Source of the DNA: CAZGZD01 sp964401915
GTDB lineage: Bacteria; Patescibacteriota; Microgenomatia; UBA1406; GWC2-37-13
Reading direction: 5' to 3'
Length of the DNA: 61,940 nt
Assembly: GCA_964401915.1 (NCBI GenBank)
Contig: CAYOAI010000004.1
Location: 1 to 61,940 of the forward strand
Under the pieces are notes generated by a model. That model had not been told where the DNA came from. It made no database searches and saw only the letters and a list, made by a program, of their open reading frames with translations. Position numbers and translations under genes: made by a program. Below, in pieces: positions 50,310 to 58,626 of this stretch (within the stretch, counting starts at the first letter, position 1; each line of letters opens with the position of its first letter).

Positions 50310-51155
50310 ATGAACCAACACATCCTACTCGTTGAGTCTGACGATCAGAAAGGTCTCGTATACAAGATCACCAAAATTCTCTTTGAAGCTGGCTTAAATA
50401 TTGAGAAAAATAGTGAGTTTGTAGATCGCGTGCATAATCGATTCTACATGCGCACTGAGGTTACAGGCACAGTCGATGTCACGGAAATAACATCTGCTCT
50501 CACAAAAGCCCTTCCCAAAAATACACAGATTCAACTTACTCACCGCCGCACAAAAAATATCGTGCTATTTGCCACAACTGAATCTCACTGTATAGGAGAT
50601 CTGCTTATCCGGCACGATAGCGATGATCTTTCGGCCGAGATTGTCGGCGTAATCTCAAATCACGCCTCGCTTGAATCGCTTGTTGCTAAATTCAATATTC
50701 CCTTTCATTATGTCTCAGACACGGGAATGGATCGCAAAAAGCATGAAGAGCTAATACTCAAGACTCTTAGCAAGATATATACTAAGTCGCCTATTGATCT
50801 TATTGTGCTGACTAAATATATGCGAGTACTTACACCAGATTTTGTTCGTCAGTACAAAAACAAGATCGTCAATATTCACCATTCATTTCTCCCTGCATTT
50901 GTTGGCGCAAGTCCATATAAACAGGCATTTGAGCGCGGTGTAAAGATTATCGGTGCCACTGCTCACTTTGTCACTGAAAGTCTTGACGAAGGACCGATCA
51001 TATATCAGGATGTTGTCCACGTGACCCACGACTACACGCCTTCGGACATGAAGCGGGCGGGCCAGAATATAGAAAAATCTGTACTTGCTAATGCACTACA
51101 GCTTGCACTTGAAGATCGCATCTTCATTGCTGGTAATAAAACTGTTATATTCTAA
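50310..51155 (+). CDS. purU: Formyltetrahydrofolate deformylase
   Basis: 281 residues. An N-terminal ACT domain (about 1-80; DDQKGLVYKITKILFEAGLN) precedes the formyltransferase-like domain. Catalytic residues are in NIHHSFLPAFVGASPY (Asn, His) and SLDEGPII (Asp). It splits 10-formyl-THF into formate and THF, releasing formate and balancing one-carbon units. Located directly downstream of the transketolase gene, probably co-transcribed. Confidence 0.93.
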   Translation: MNQHILLVESDDQKGLVYKITKILFEAGLNIEKNSEFVDRVHNRFYMRTEVTGTVDVTEITSALTKALPKNTQIQLTHRRTKNIVLFATTESHCIGDLLIRHDSDDLSAEIVGVISNHASLESLVAKFNIPFHYVSDTGMDRKKHEELILKTLSKIYTKSPIDLIVLTKYMRVLTPDFVRQYKNKIVNIHHSFLPAFVGASPYKQAFERGVKIIGATAHFVTESLDEGPIIYQDVVHVTHDYTPSDMKRAGQNIEKSVLANALQLALEDRIFIAGNKTVIF

Positions 51156-51176
51156 AGGTCGTGATATAATCATCTT

Positions 51177-51701
51177 ATGGCACACTCAGAAGAAATAATT
51201 CATTTTATCCTGACAGGAGGAACTATAGATAGTTATTATAATGCTGTTAATGACAGTATCAAGGTTCTTCCGTCCTCATGCATCCCTTACTATATTAAGC
51301 ACCTTAATCTTTATACTAAAGTCAAATATACAGAAGTTTGCATGAAAGATAGCCGCGAACTAACCCCGACCGAACTAAATAAAATTCTAAAAGCTATAGA
51401 AAAAAGTTCATGCAAAAATATTATTATTACCCATGGTACCTATACCATGACGGATACTGCTCGCTATTTGAAAGCTAATTTAAAAAGAAAAGATCAATCT
51501 ATCATATTTACCGGATCTATGATTCCACTTACCGGATTTATACCATCAGATGCTCCCTTTAATCTTGGTTTTACCATTGCAAAAATACAAGAGTTTGGTC
51601 CAGGTATTTGGGTATCAATGAATGGTCGAATATTCGACCCTGAAGAAGTGGCTAAAGTAATCTCCGAAGGTCGCTTTGTATCTCTATTTAGTAATGACTA
51701 A
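51177..51701 (+). CDS. Asparaginase N-domain protein, C-domain missing
   Basis: 174 residues, about half of an L-asparaginase (around 330). It has the catalytic threonine motifs ILTGGTIDSYY and ITHGTYTMTDTA and the GSMIPL segment, so the active-site loop is in place. The C-terminal domain that completes the dimer site is absent. No frameshifted remainder is visible downstream. TATAAT ends 6 nt before the ATG, so it is an expressed gene with its own promoter. It may act as a small amidase, or have lost activity. Confidence 0.8.
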   Translation: MAHSEEIIHFILTGGTIDSYYNAVNDSIKVLPSSCIPYYIKHLNLYTKVKYTEVCMKDSRELTPTELNKILKAIEKSSCKNIIITHGTYTMTDTARYLKANLKRKDQSIIFTGSMIPLTGFIPSDAPFNLGFTIAKIQEFGPGIWVSMNGRIFDPEEVAKVISEGRFVSLFSND

Positions 51702-51747
51702 AAGTATCTTTCATGGGTAGTTCTATCTCTTTTTAATCAAGAGTAGT

Positions 51748-52239
51748 TTATCTACTTTGTGCTGAAATCATCGCGTTATAGGAATTTTGCATAGCCGCAA
51801 CAATCTGGGTAGATTTCTCTCGGGCATCGGAAAGCGATATTGCTTTTATATTCTGCGGGAAGTAGTGAAATATCTGATTACGGCAGAATTTCCAAGCTTC
51901 CCAGATCTCCTCAGCGAGTGGACGACCATAATGAGTCATAATCTGTTTATATAGAGAACGTTGAGCCAGTCGGCCCATAAGATTGGGGGACAGTACCTTA
52001 CCTATTCTAAAATGATCGGAAATATAATCAATCTGACTTATATATCCCGTATCAACGAATAGCTTTTTTAAAAATCCCTCGTATGCTTTTGCATAGGGAA
52101 ATACAATGAAAGAGTAATCCTTGAAATTAAATTTATGATCATTCACGACATCTGAAAACAAATATTCCCCCACCTCGATCAAATCCTGCTGTTCGCGTGG
52201 AAGATACGACCAAAAATCACTATCTCGATCAATAGACAT
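51748..52239 (-). CDS. HEPN-like protein, possible RNase toxin
   Basis: 163 residues, helical. The segment FCRNQIFHYF contains R-x4-H, the catalytic motif of HEPN ribonucleases, in the expected C-terminal helix. The upstream FIVFPYAKAYEGFLKKLFVD resembles the C-terminal region of RnlA/LsoA-type toxins as I remember them. No antitoxin gene is adjacent: the flanking genes are the asparaginase fragment and a kinase-like gene. TATGAT ends 6 nt before the ATG. The HEPN call is motif-based and moderate. Confidence 0.5.
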   Translation of the reverse strand: MSIDRDSDFWSYLPREQQDLIEVGEYLFSDVVNDHKFNFKDYSFIVFPYAKAYEGFLKKLFVDTGYISQIDYISDHFRIGKVLSPNLMGRLAQRSLYKQIMTHYGRPLAEEIWEAWKFCRNQIFHYFPQNIKAISLSDAREKSTQIVAAMQNSYNAMISAQSR

Positions 52240-52324
52240 ATATTAATCATAACAATAAATAAACCCCCAATAATCTGAATTTGACGAATATAGCTCGTGT
52301 GTTATACTACTTGTGGTTTTTTCT

Positions 52325-53011
52325 ATGAAGAGATTTTTTGATCTAGTAAACCGCAACCTCTCGCTCTCCAAGCTGACTGATGTTCTGCGGGGCAACACCA
52401 ATGTCAGCACTCCCCTTATTACCATATCGCGAGAATACGGATCTGGTGGAAGTGTAATCGCCACACGGCTTGCTCGTCGCTTGGGCCGACCATGGAAGAC
52501 GTATCATCAAGAAATCGTGGGAAAAATAGCCTCCCAGGCTCATCTTGAACGTAAACTAATAGATGAAGTAGATGAGCTCAAAATACCGCTCATTGAAGAG
52601 ATCATATCCGATTTTTTTGGTCGCCGGTACATGAATCTCAATACATACAGCAAGCACCTCGTCCGCATTCTCTCCACTATTGGTCATCGTGGGCATGCCG
52701 TAATTATCGGGCGGGGGGCAAACTTCCTGTTCCCCGAATCTCTTAAAGTACGAGTGATCAGCCCAAAAGCGGATCGAATAAAGGTGCTTATGAAATATGA
52801 GGGACTATCCGAAAAAAAGGCAGCGCGCCAGATTGAGGAGGTTGATCATCGCCGGGAAGAATTTATTAAATCCGTATTCAAGCAAAATCCTTCCCTTGCA
52901 GTTCACTATGATATTGTGATTCAGACACATTTCGGGACAAATCTTGATGAATATACAGCAGCCCTTGCACTACTTGCTCGCAATAAATTTAAGCTCGGAA
53001 AAAAACGGTAA
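52325..53011 (+). CDS. Cytidylate kinase-like family protein
   Basis: 228 residues from the ATG at 52325. The nucleotide-binding start is ITISREYGSGGSVIATRLAR, a P-loop variant typical of the cytidylate-kinase-like family, with the later RGHAVIIGRGANFLFP and RQIEEVDHRREEF segments. True cytidylate kinases are similar; this family is often annotated only by likeness. A TATACT box (52302-52307) lies 17 nt before the start. It is convergent with folC, 5 bp apart. Confidence 0.85.
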   Translation: MKRFFDLVNRNLSLSKLTDVLRGNTNVSTPLITISREYGSGGSVIATRLARRLGRPWKTYHQEIVGKIASQAHLERKLIDEVDELKIPLIEEIISDFFGRRYMNLNTYSKHLVRILSTIGHRGHAVIIGRGANFLFPESLKVRVISPKADRIKVLMKYEGLSEKKAARQIEEVDHRREEFIKSVFKQNPSLAVHYDIVIQTHFGTNLDEYTAALALLARNKFKLGKKR

Positions 53012-53016
53012 ATAAT

Positions 53017-54360
53017 CTACAAAGCAGTAAAATCCGAAAATAACGCTCCAATAAGATACAGAGATCCTGTCACGACAAGACTATCTACCCGATGTGCATA
53101 GTCTGCAAATGCGATGTGAGGGTCTGACGAAATTTCGTAGTCTGTGAATCCTTTTTTCTCAAGATATGAGGCTATTCCGCCTTCTGGATATGACGTGTGG
53201 AGCATATCTTGATCACTCGTTGAGAAGCTTGTTATTATAATTTTTTTGGCTTGGGGAATAATTGCCTCAAGCATGCTCCCAATATCTTTGCTATTTTTAA
53301 AAGCTACGATAAACGTATGCTTTGCAGTTGGGGCTAAACTTGCAAGAGTTTTCAAAAATGCCTTCATCTTCATCTCATTGTGTGCGCCATCTAGAATCAC
53401 GACCTTATCCTCTCTTCTTTTAAACTCAAATCGACCAGGAATCACAACAGAGGTAAATGCGTCTCTCACCTTTGCTTCATCTATTTCAAATCCATCGCGA
53501 TTGCCAAGCTGTGTCACCACCTCAAGCGCGCAGTGCGCATTGTACGCCTGATATTCACCAACAAGTCCTAATTTAAGATCCCTAAAATGCACATTATTAT
53601 TCACGTACGTAAATTTAGTACCTTCAAAAGAGGTCTGAATATGCGAAATCTTAGAGACTTCCGGAAGATAGGCCAACGTAGCCGAAACATCAGCGACACG
53701 ATCGGATATGATTTTAAGCACTTCTTTTTCTTGAAAGGTAGAGATTACCAGATTGTTTTTCATTATAATCGCTGCTTTTTGTACGGCTATTTCTTCAATC
53801 GTATTTCCAAGTACATCCATGTGGTCCATGCCAATTTGCGTAATCACAGCGCATTTATCAGCGCGATTTACAGTGTTAGTTGCATCCAACATGCCGCCCA
53901 CTCCTGTCTCTATCACGCCGTAATCGACTCGCAATTTGACAAACAGCATATAGGCAAGTGCTATAGTGATCTCGAAATAGGAGGGATTTCCATAAGGGGA
54001 GACCTTCATCTTGTCCAGAATAGGTATGAGGTCATTGAAGGTTGAGATTACTATTTCAGGGTCAAGATATGTGTTGTTCACCTGAAATCTCTCGCTCAAA
54101 GAGACTATATATGGCGACGCATGAAGACCTACTTTAAATCCATGTTCTTTAAGTAAGGCGCTGATGAGGTATGCTGTGGATGTCTTGCCGGCAGTTCCTG
54201 CAATGTGTACGATTCGAAGTTTATTCTGCGGATCTCCAAGCTCGCGCATAAGATATTTTGCACGATCAAGACCGAATTGTCCCGGGAATTTTTGCGCGGT
54301 TGACGTTGGAAAATAACGCACGAGATACTTTTCAAGCTCAGAAAGTGTTGCTATCTTCAT
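53017..54360 (-). CDS. folC: Folylpolyglutamate/dihydrofolate synthase
   Basis: 447 residues of the Mur-ligase fold. The P-loop is VHIAGTAGKTSTAYLISALL, followed by GVIETGVGGMLDATNTV (the omega-loop region) and HNEMKMKAFLKTL in the C-terminal domain (GAHNxxA-type motif). It adds glutamate to folates. Together with purU it shows folate-dependent one-carbon metabolism, although other folate genes are not in the window. It is downstream of the ribosomal cluster on the same strand. Confidence 0.93.
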   Translation of the reverse strand: MKIATLSELEKYLVRYFPTSTAQKFPGQFGLDRAKYLMRELGDPQNKLRIVHIAGTAGKTSTAYLISALLKEHGFKVGLHASPYIVSLSERFQVNNTYLDPEIVISTFNDLIPILDKMKVSPYGNPSYFEITIALAYMLFVKLRVDYGVIETGVGGMLDATNTVNRADKCAVITQIGMDHMDVLGNTIEEIAVQKAAIIMKNNLVISTFQEKEVLKIISDRVADVSATLAYLPEVSKISHIQTSFEGTKFTYVNNNVHFRDLKLGLVGEYQAYNAHCALEVVTQLGNRDGFEIDEAKVRDAFTSVVIPGRFEFKRREDKVVILDGAHNEMKMKAFLKTLASLAPTAKHTFIVAFKNSKDIGSMLEAIIPQAKKIIITSFSTSDQDMLHTSYPEGGIASYLEKKGFTDYEISSDPHIAFADYAHRVDSLVVTGSLYLIGALFSDFTAL

Positions 54361-54379
54361 ACATTAGCTAAAAAGAGTT

Positions 54380-55234
54380 TTAGAGTGAAGCTATATCAAT
54401 CGCGACCGATGGGCTCATAGATGAAGCTAAATAGACTGCTTCAATATGCTTGGCCCCCACTGACTGAATAAATGCTTTTGAGTTGGCGCTTAGTTTGTCC
54501 GGCTCAAGCGATACCTTCCCAATCATCTGATGAATAAGGGGAAACTTAGGCTCAGATTTCCAGGCAAGAAGCCCTGAGGAGAATTTTTTGACAAGTTCTT
54601 CTGGCTTGTCAGATATTGTGCCTGATTTGGCGTTGGGCATAAGCCCACGAGGACCCAGAAGCTTGGCAAACTTGGCAAGTTGCGGCATATTCTGTGGGGT
54701 GGTTACCAAAATATCAAAATCAATCGTACCTTTTTCAAGTTGATCAAAAAGGGCAGTGTCAACAATTCGCACTTTCACTGTCTTACCTGTTGAATGAGGA
54801 AGCTGAATCTCGCCTTTTAGTCCTTTCTTATTGAGTACAAGGTGAAGCTCGATCGACTCATCAAATGATGTATATGAAAGCTTCTTAATAAGCTCAAGTC
54901 CTTCGCTCAGAGTATATTTTTTGCTCGTATCAATCTTCAGCTTAGCTTGATTATACTTTTTTCCCCGAACTCGCTTTTTTGCCTGCTTTTTGGATTTTTT
55001 TGTAGACTTTGCTTCTTTTTCTTCTGACTTATCAGATTTTGCTGTGGTATCTATAGCTTGCTCAATGTTCTCAGAAGTAGTCACTACTTTTTCTTTACCC
55101 TCATCTTGAGCTTTAGGATGCTCCTCTCCTTTTTGCTTTTCACTCTTTTTAAATTGCGCTTTTTCTTTTTGTTTTTTCTTCTGAGATTCCTCAACATCCT
55201 CAAATCCCAAAATTCGCGTTCTGATTTTACCCAT
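54380..55234 (-). CDS. rplA: 50S ribosomal protein L1 with N-terminal extension
   Basis: 284 residues. The L1 core starts at about 97 (QAKLKIDTSKKYTLSEGLEL) and includes LLGPRGLMPNAKSGT, the RNA-binding signature. About 95 extra residues at the N-terminus are rich in Lys, Glu and Gln (KKKQKEKAQFKKSEKQKGEE) and end in a basic stretch. L1 binds 23S rRNA at the exit stalk and represses its own operon in many bacteria. Last gene of secE-nusG-rplK-rplA. Confidence 0.95.
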   Translation of the reverse strand: MGKIRTRILGFEDVEESQKKKQKEKAQFKKSEKQKGEEHPKAQDEGKEKVVTTSENIEQAIDTTAKSDKSEEKEAKSTKKSKKQAKKRVRGKKYNQAKLKIDTSKKYTLSEGLELIKKLSYTSFDESIELHLVLNKKGLKGEIQLPHSTGKTVKVRIVDTALFDQLEKGTIDFDILVTTPQNMPQLAKFAKLLGPRGLMPNAKSGTISDKPEELVKKFSSGLLAWKSEPKFPLIHQMIGKVSLEPDKLSANSKAFIQSVGAKHIEAVYLASSMSPSVAIDIASL

Positions 55235-55249
55235 ATTTATTCAATAAAT

Positions 55250-55675
55250 TTATTTTTCAACCTCAACCCCCATAGATCTCGCAGTGCCGGCAACAATAAG
55301 CATGGCCTGCTCGATGGTATCTGTATTAAGATCTGGCATCTTATCACGTGCTATTTGCTCAACCTGAGACTTTGTAAGCTTGCCGACTTTCTCTGTGTTT
55401 GGCTTGCCTGATCCAGAAGCTAAGCCAAGTGTTTTTTTTATCTTTGCGGCGACTGGTGGAAGCTTTGTGATAAATGTAAAGCTTCGATCTTCAAATACAG
55501 TAATTACAGCCGGAATCACCTCTCCCTTAAGGTTTGAGGTTTGCGCATTGTACTCTTTAATAAAATCCATGATCGGCACACCATGTTGGCCAAGCGCTGG
55601 ACCGACAGGAGGAGCCGGAGTAGCTTCTCCTGCTGGAAGATTGAGTTTTATATATGTTTTTATCTTTTTTGCCAT
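55250..55675 (-). CDS. rplK: 50S ribosomal protein L11
   Basis: 141 residues, the standard length. The proline-rich N-terminal region (LPAGEATPAPPVGPALGQHG) and the RNA-binding C-terminal domain (LTKSQVEQIARDKMPDLNTD) are canonical. It helps form the GTPase-associated centre. It follows nusG by 6 bp and precedes rplA by 15 bp, the common bacterial order. Confidence 0.98.
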   Translation of the reverse strand: MAKKIKTYIKLNLPAGEATPAPPVGPALGQHGVPIMDFIKEYNAQTSNLKGEVIPAVITVFEDRSFTFITKLPPVAAKIKKTLGLASGSGKPNTEKVGKLTKSQVEQIARDKMPDLNTDTIEQAMLIVAGTARSMGVEVEK

Positions 55676-55681
55676 AAGTAT

Positions 55682-56467
55682 TTAGATTTTACTAACTTGC
55701 AGGAAATCAAGCTCGACAGGTGTCTCACGATCGAAAATTGAAACCAACACTTTTACTTTACCTCGTTCGTCATCGATGCTCTCAACAGTTCCCAAAAAGT
55801 CTGAAAATGGACCTTCTATAATCTTGACTGCCTCGCCAGTTGAGAATTTGGTCTTGAATTTGGGCTGCTCTTGCTGGATGAATTTCATGATAGCGCCCAC
55901 TTCGCGTTCGGTGATCGGTGTCGGTTTAGTACCTGCACCCACGAATCCAGTCACACCTTGTGTGGTGCGAACCACAAGCCACGAATCATCATCCAAAATC
56001 ATCTTTATGAAGATATAGCCGGGAAACACCTTCTCTTTTACATTTGTCTTCTTGCCTTTTTTGACAACAATTGTCTCCCGAACTGGAATCACGATATCAA
56101 AAATTTTGTCCTCAACTCCCAAACTCTTGATCCTCTGCTCCAGGGATTCCTTAACACGCCCTTCATAGCTCGTCTTTACATGAACTACATACCATAGGCC
56201 TGGGCTCTCAACAACTGGAGGTTCACCAGCAGCTTCTTTATTTTCCTCAGATGGCGAGTCCGCATCTATTTTTTCTTCGACAATCACATCTTCTTGTGGC
56301 GGAGCAACCTCTACTTCTTCTGATTGTTTTTCTTTTACCTCTTCTTGAACATCCTCTTGGACTTTGTCGGTCACACTTACTTCTTCAGTCTTTACTGGCT
56401 CAATAAGACTGCTTGATTCATGTTCCACCACATCGTCTATATCTTGTTGATTTTTTGTGTCGTCCAT
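55682..56467 (-). CDS. nusG: Transcription factor NusG with acidic N-terminal extension
   Basis: 261 residues from the ATG at 56467; a TTG at 56482 is possible. The NGN domain starts near 91 (LWYVVHVKTSYEGRVKESL) and includes KVFPGYIFIKM and VRTTQGVTGFVG; the KOW domain is at about 205-258 (VKIIEGPFSDFLGTV). The first 90 residues are very rich in Glu, Asp, Val and Ser, unlike the usual 180-residue NusG. NusG binds RNA polymerase and promotes elongation. Cotranscribed with secE, rplK and rplA. Confidence 0.95.
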   Translation of the reverse strand: MDDTKNQQDIDDVVEHESSSLIEPVKTEEVSVTDKVQEDVQEEVKEKQSEEVEVAPPQEDVIVEEKIDADSPSEENKEAAGEPPVVESPGLWYVVHVKTSYEGRVKESLEQRIKSLGVEDKIFDIVIPVRETIVVKKGKKTNVKEKVFPGYIFIKMILDDDSWLVVRTTQGVTGFVGAGTKPTPITEREVGAIMKFIQQEQPKFKTKFSTGEAVKIIEGPFSDFLGTVESIDDERGKVKVLVSIFDRETPVELDFLQVSKI

Positions 56468-56495
56468 AAAAATACTGGTCAAACTATTTATTTAC

Positions 56496-56699
56496 TTATC
56501 TATTGGTTAGAATGGCTAAAATCTTTGCGAGTAGAACATCTATTATACCCAGGTACAAGCCAATTATCAAGGATATCACAATCACAACTATTGTGAGGCG
56601 AATTGTCTCTGCGCGGGTTGGCCATGTCACCTTCTTCATCTCAGACACGATATCTCCGAAAAATCCCGATTTGACTTGTTGAGGTGTTTTTTTACTCAT
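56496..56699 (-). CDS. secE: Preprotein translocase subunit SecE
   Basis: 67 residues, the short single-helix bacterial type. The amphipathic FFGDIVSEMKKVTWPTRAET segment and one membrane helix (about 33-58) are diagnostic. GAGG lies before the ATG. It is the first gene of the cluster; the tRNA-Trp and rpmG that often precede it are not seen here. Confidence 0.95.
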   Translation of the reverse strand: MSKKTPQQVKSGFFGDIVSEMKKVTWPTRAETIRLTIVVIVISLIIGLYLGIIDVLLAKILAILTNR

Positions 56700-56826
56700 A
56701 AAGCAGCCTCTATTGTATCATATAGATTGAATTAATAAGATATTATTTTTAGATCAGCCTGAGAGGAAATTAGACAAAATAAAGACTCTTTTAAGATAAG
56801 AATTTAGATAGCTTATGTCGTTCGCA

Positions 56827-57858
56827 TTACAAAACTCCATCTTTTTCTTTCTTTTCTCTGGATTTGACTCTATGAATGATGAATGCAGCCACGATAATCG
56901 AAGCAATGGCAGCAAGTGCGAATTTGAAAGGAATCGCGATGAAAGAATCTGCCGCAAATAGCGCAGGCGTACCCTCACCGAACGTGATATTTGAAGACAC
57001 TCTATAGAATCCGACGAAAAATCCGGACAGCACGACAGTGGGCGGATCTGTACAAAGGCCATTTTCTGATTTTTTTGAGCAATCTATCTCAGCTGAAGGA
57101 GTTGCACTTACTACGCGAGACGACTGCGCAAGAACATTTTCAGGAAGCACTTTATACGTGGATTTTTCTCCAAAGCTACCCGCAAGTAGTACTTCTCCTT
57201 GTGGTTTAATAAGGTTTCGCCCTTGATTGGCTACTTCAAGCAAAATCGGTATTTTGTCTGAACTGTCGTATATGTGGAGTGATTCAGGGAGAAATGGAAT
57301 CTTCAGTCGTGGTATAAGCACAAATTTACCCACCTTTGCCTTTACGTCAATTGCGCCTGTGTCAGTCACCGTGACAAGGAGATTTGCCCCGATTGTAGCT
57401 GTTGCGCGAGATACAGAGATTCCTTCAGAAGATGGTGTAGGCTGAGTCTCAATAAGAAGAGTGTAGTAATAATCCCCCTCAGGTGCACCCTCGGGTACTC
57501 GAATACGAAGCAGAAGCTGCTCTGACTTTCGAGCCTCAAGAAAAAAGGGTTGTTCAAGGCGAATTGACGCGTTGTCAAGATCAAATCGCACAGGTCCATC
57601 AAATTCACGCTTAAGCTGAACATTGCCACGATTATCGCGGACCGTAAAGGGAAGTATTCGGGCCATCACAGTTGTTGGATCTCCCCCATTTTGGACCGTA
57701 TAGGCAACAAGCACTGCCCGACCAGGCTTGATGAGCATCTCAGTAAGTGGTGGGCTTATTGAGAGATTTACTTGCTGAGCATGTACATCAGAAATAAGTA
57801 GCAAGTAGAATGTAGAAAGTAGAATAACTATGAGAATTATTTTTTTTGATTTATACAT
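56827..57858 (-). CDS. Secreted Ig-like/DUF916-type surface protein
   Basis: 343 residues. A signal peptide (about 1-28) is followed by beta-sandwich domains (VNLSISPPLTEMLIKPGRAV; RIRVPEGAPEGDYYYTLLIE) and a C-terminal membrane helix (ALAAIASIIVAAFIIH) with a charged tail. The outline recalls DUF916-like surface proteins of Gram-positives, which have peptidoglycan-binding function, but this is not certain. The 245-residue secreted protein gene lies 30 bp upstream on the same strand. Confidence 0.75.
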   Translation of the reverse strand: MYKSKKIILIVILLSTFYLLLISDVHAQQVNLSISPPLTEMLIKPGRAVLVAYTVQNGGDPTTVMARILPFTVRDNRGNVQLKREFDGPVRFDLDNASIRLEQPFFLEARKSEQLLLRIRVPEGAPEGDYYYTLLIETQPTPSSEGISVSRATATIGANLLVTVTDTGAIDVKAKVGKFVLIPRLKIPFLPESLHIYDSSDKIPILLEVANQGRNLIKPQGEVLLAGSFGEKSTYKVLPENVLAQSSRVVSATPSAEIDCSKKSENGLCTDPPTVVLSGFFVGFYRVSSNITFGEGTPALFAADSFIAIPFKFALAAIASIIVAAFIIHRVKSREKKEKDGVL

Positions 57859-57888
57859 ACTACATGCTACAAATTACAACCTACTACC

Positions 57889-58626
57889 TCAAAAGCTTGG
57901 GGTTGCTATAAAATTCACGACCGTCTGATAACTACCTGCTTGCTGGATTGCGGATATATTCGTTCTAAATGTCACCGTCGACTGGCGACTTGTACCCACA
58001 TTCGTGCTCGACATCACCACAGCTGGAGTCTCACTTGCATTCCGATCTGCAAATGGTCGGTAATATGTACTTCCTACAAAATCAGCTGGGATATCATTCC
58101 CACTCATATTGTACCCGAATCCGTAAGCCGTCGAGGATGTCCAGACACCGGCCGATGTCTCGCTACAGCTTGAATTACAACTTGTGTCTGGAATCTGATT
58201 GCCGGCAAATGTGGCGAGAGGGCCAAGCTCTTCAGCTGTGACCTGATACTGACCCGCACCGCCGAAAGAGACGGTAAGTGTGGTCGTACCTGTCGCTGCT
58301 GTTTGGGGAGTAAGGGTACCCAGATTTATATTTATACTTGATATGGCGAATCGAAAAGGAATGATCGCATGCCAATATTGAAACCCTGCCTTCACCACAT
58401 ATCCAGATGACGCAAACTCGCCTGCCGCAAGCTGTCCCACTGTGTCTGCAATCTTATAATTTGATGAGGATTTATTGCCGGAAGTGATATTTGTGTTTGT
58501 ATACTGGATTCGATATTTTGAAGATTCCATCGTATCGGCATGCACAAAAATCGAGCTACAGAAAAGAAATAAGAAAGCAAATAGAAAAACCTGGAAAAAG
58601 TACGTTCGTCGAATTTTAGCTTTCAT
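57889..58626 (-). CDS. Secreted beta-rich protein of unknown function
   Basis: 245 residues with a signal peptide (about 1-31), then a Ser/Thr/Asn-rich beta domain and no membrane anchor. It has a Cys pair (SCNSSC) and ends in a beta strand typical of Gram-positive-type surface domains (YQTVVNFIATPSF). No known catalytic motif. It overlaps the next gene upstream by 11 bp, so the three genes 59320-56827 look like an operon making surface proteins. Confidence 0.75.
   Translation of the reverse strand: MKAKIRRTYFFQVFLFAFLFLFCSSIFVHADTMESSKYRIQYTNTNITSGNKSSSNYKIADTVGQLAAGEFASSGYVVKAGFQYWHAIIPFRFAISSININLGTLTPQTAATGTTTLTVSFGGAGQYQVTAEELGPLATFAGNQIPDTSCNSSCSETSAGVWTSSTAYGFGYNMSGNDIPADFVGSTYYRPFADRNASETPAVVMSSTNVGTSRQSTVTFRTNISAIQQAGSYQTVVNFIATPSF

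Noticed and set aside
45750..51155. Wood-Ljungdahl or methanogenic-type carbon pathway
   Set aside because: acs-like ligase, transketolase and purU lie near each other but no CODH, formate-THF ligase or related genes are present; this is ordinary acetate, pentose and folate metabolism.
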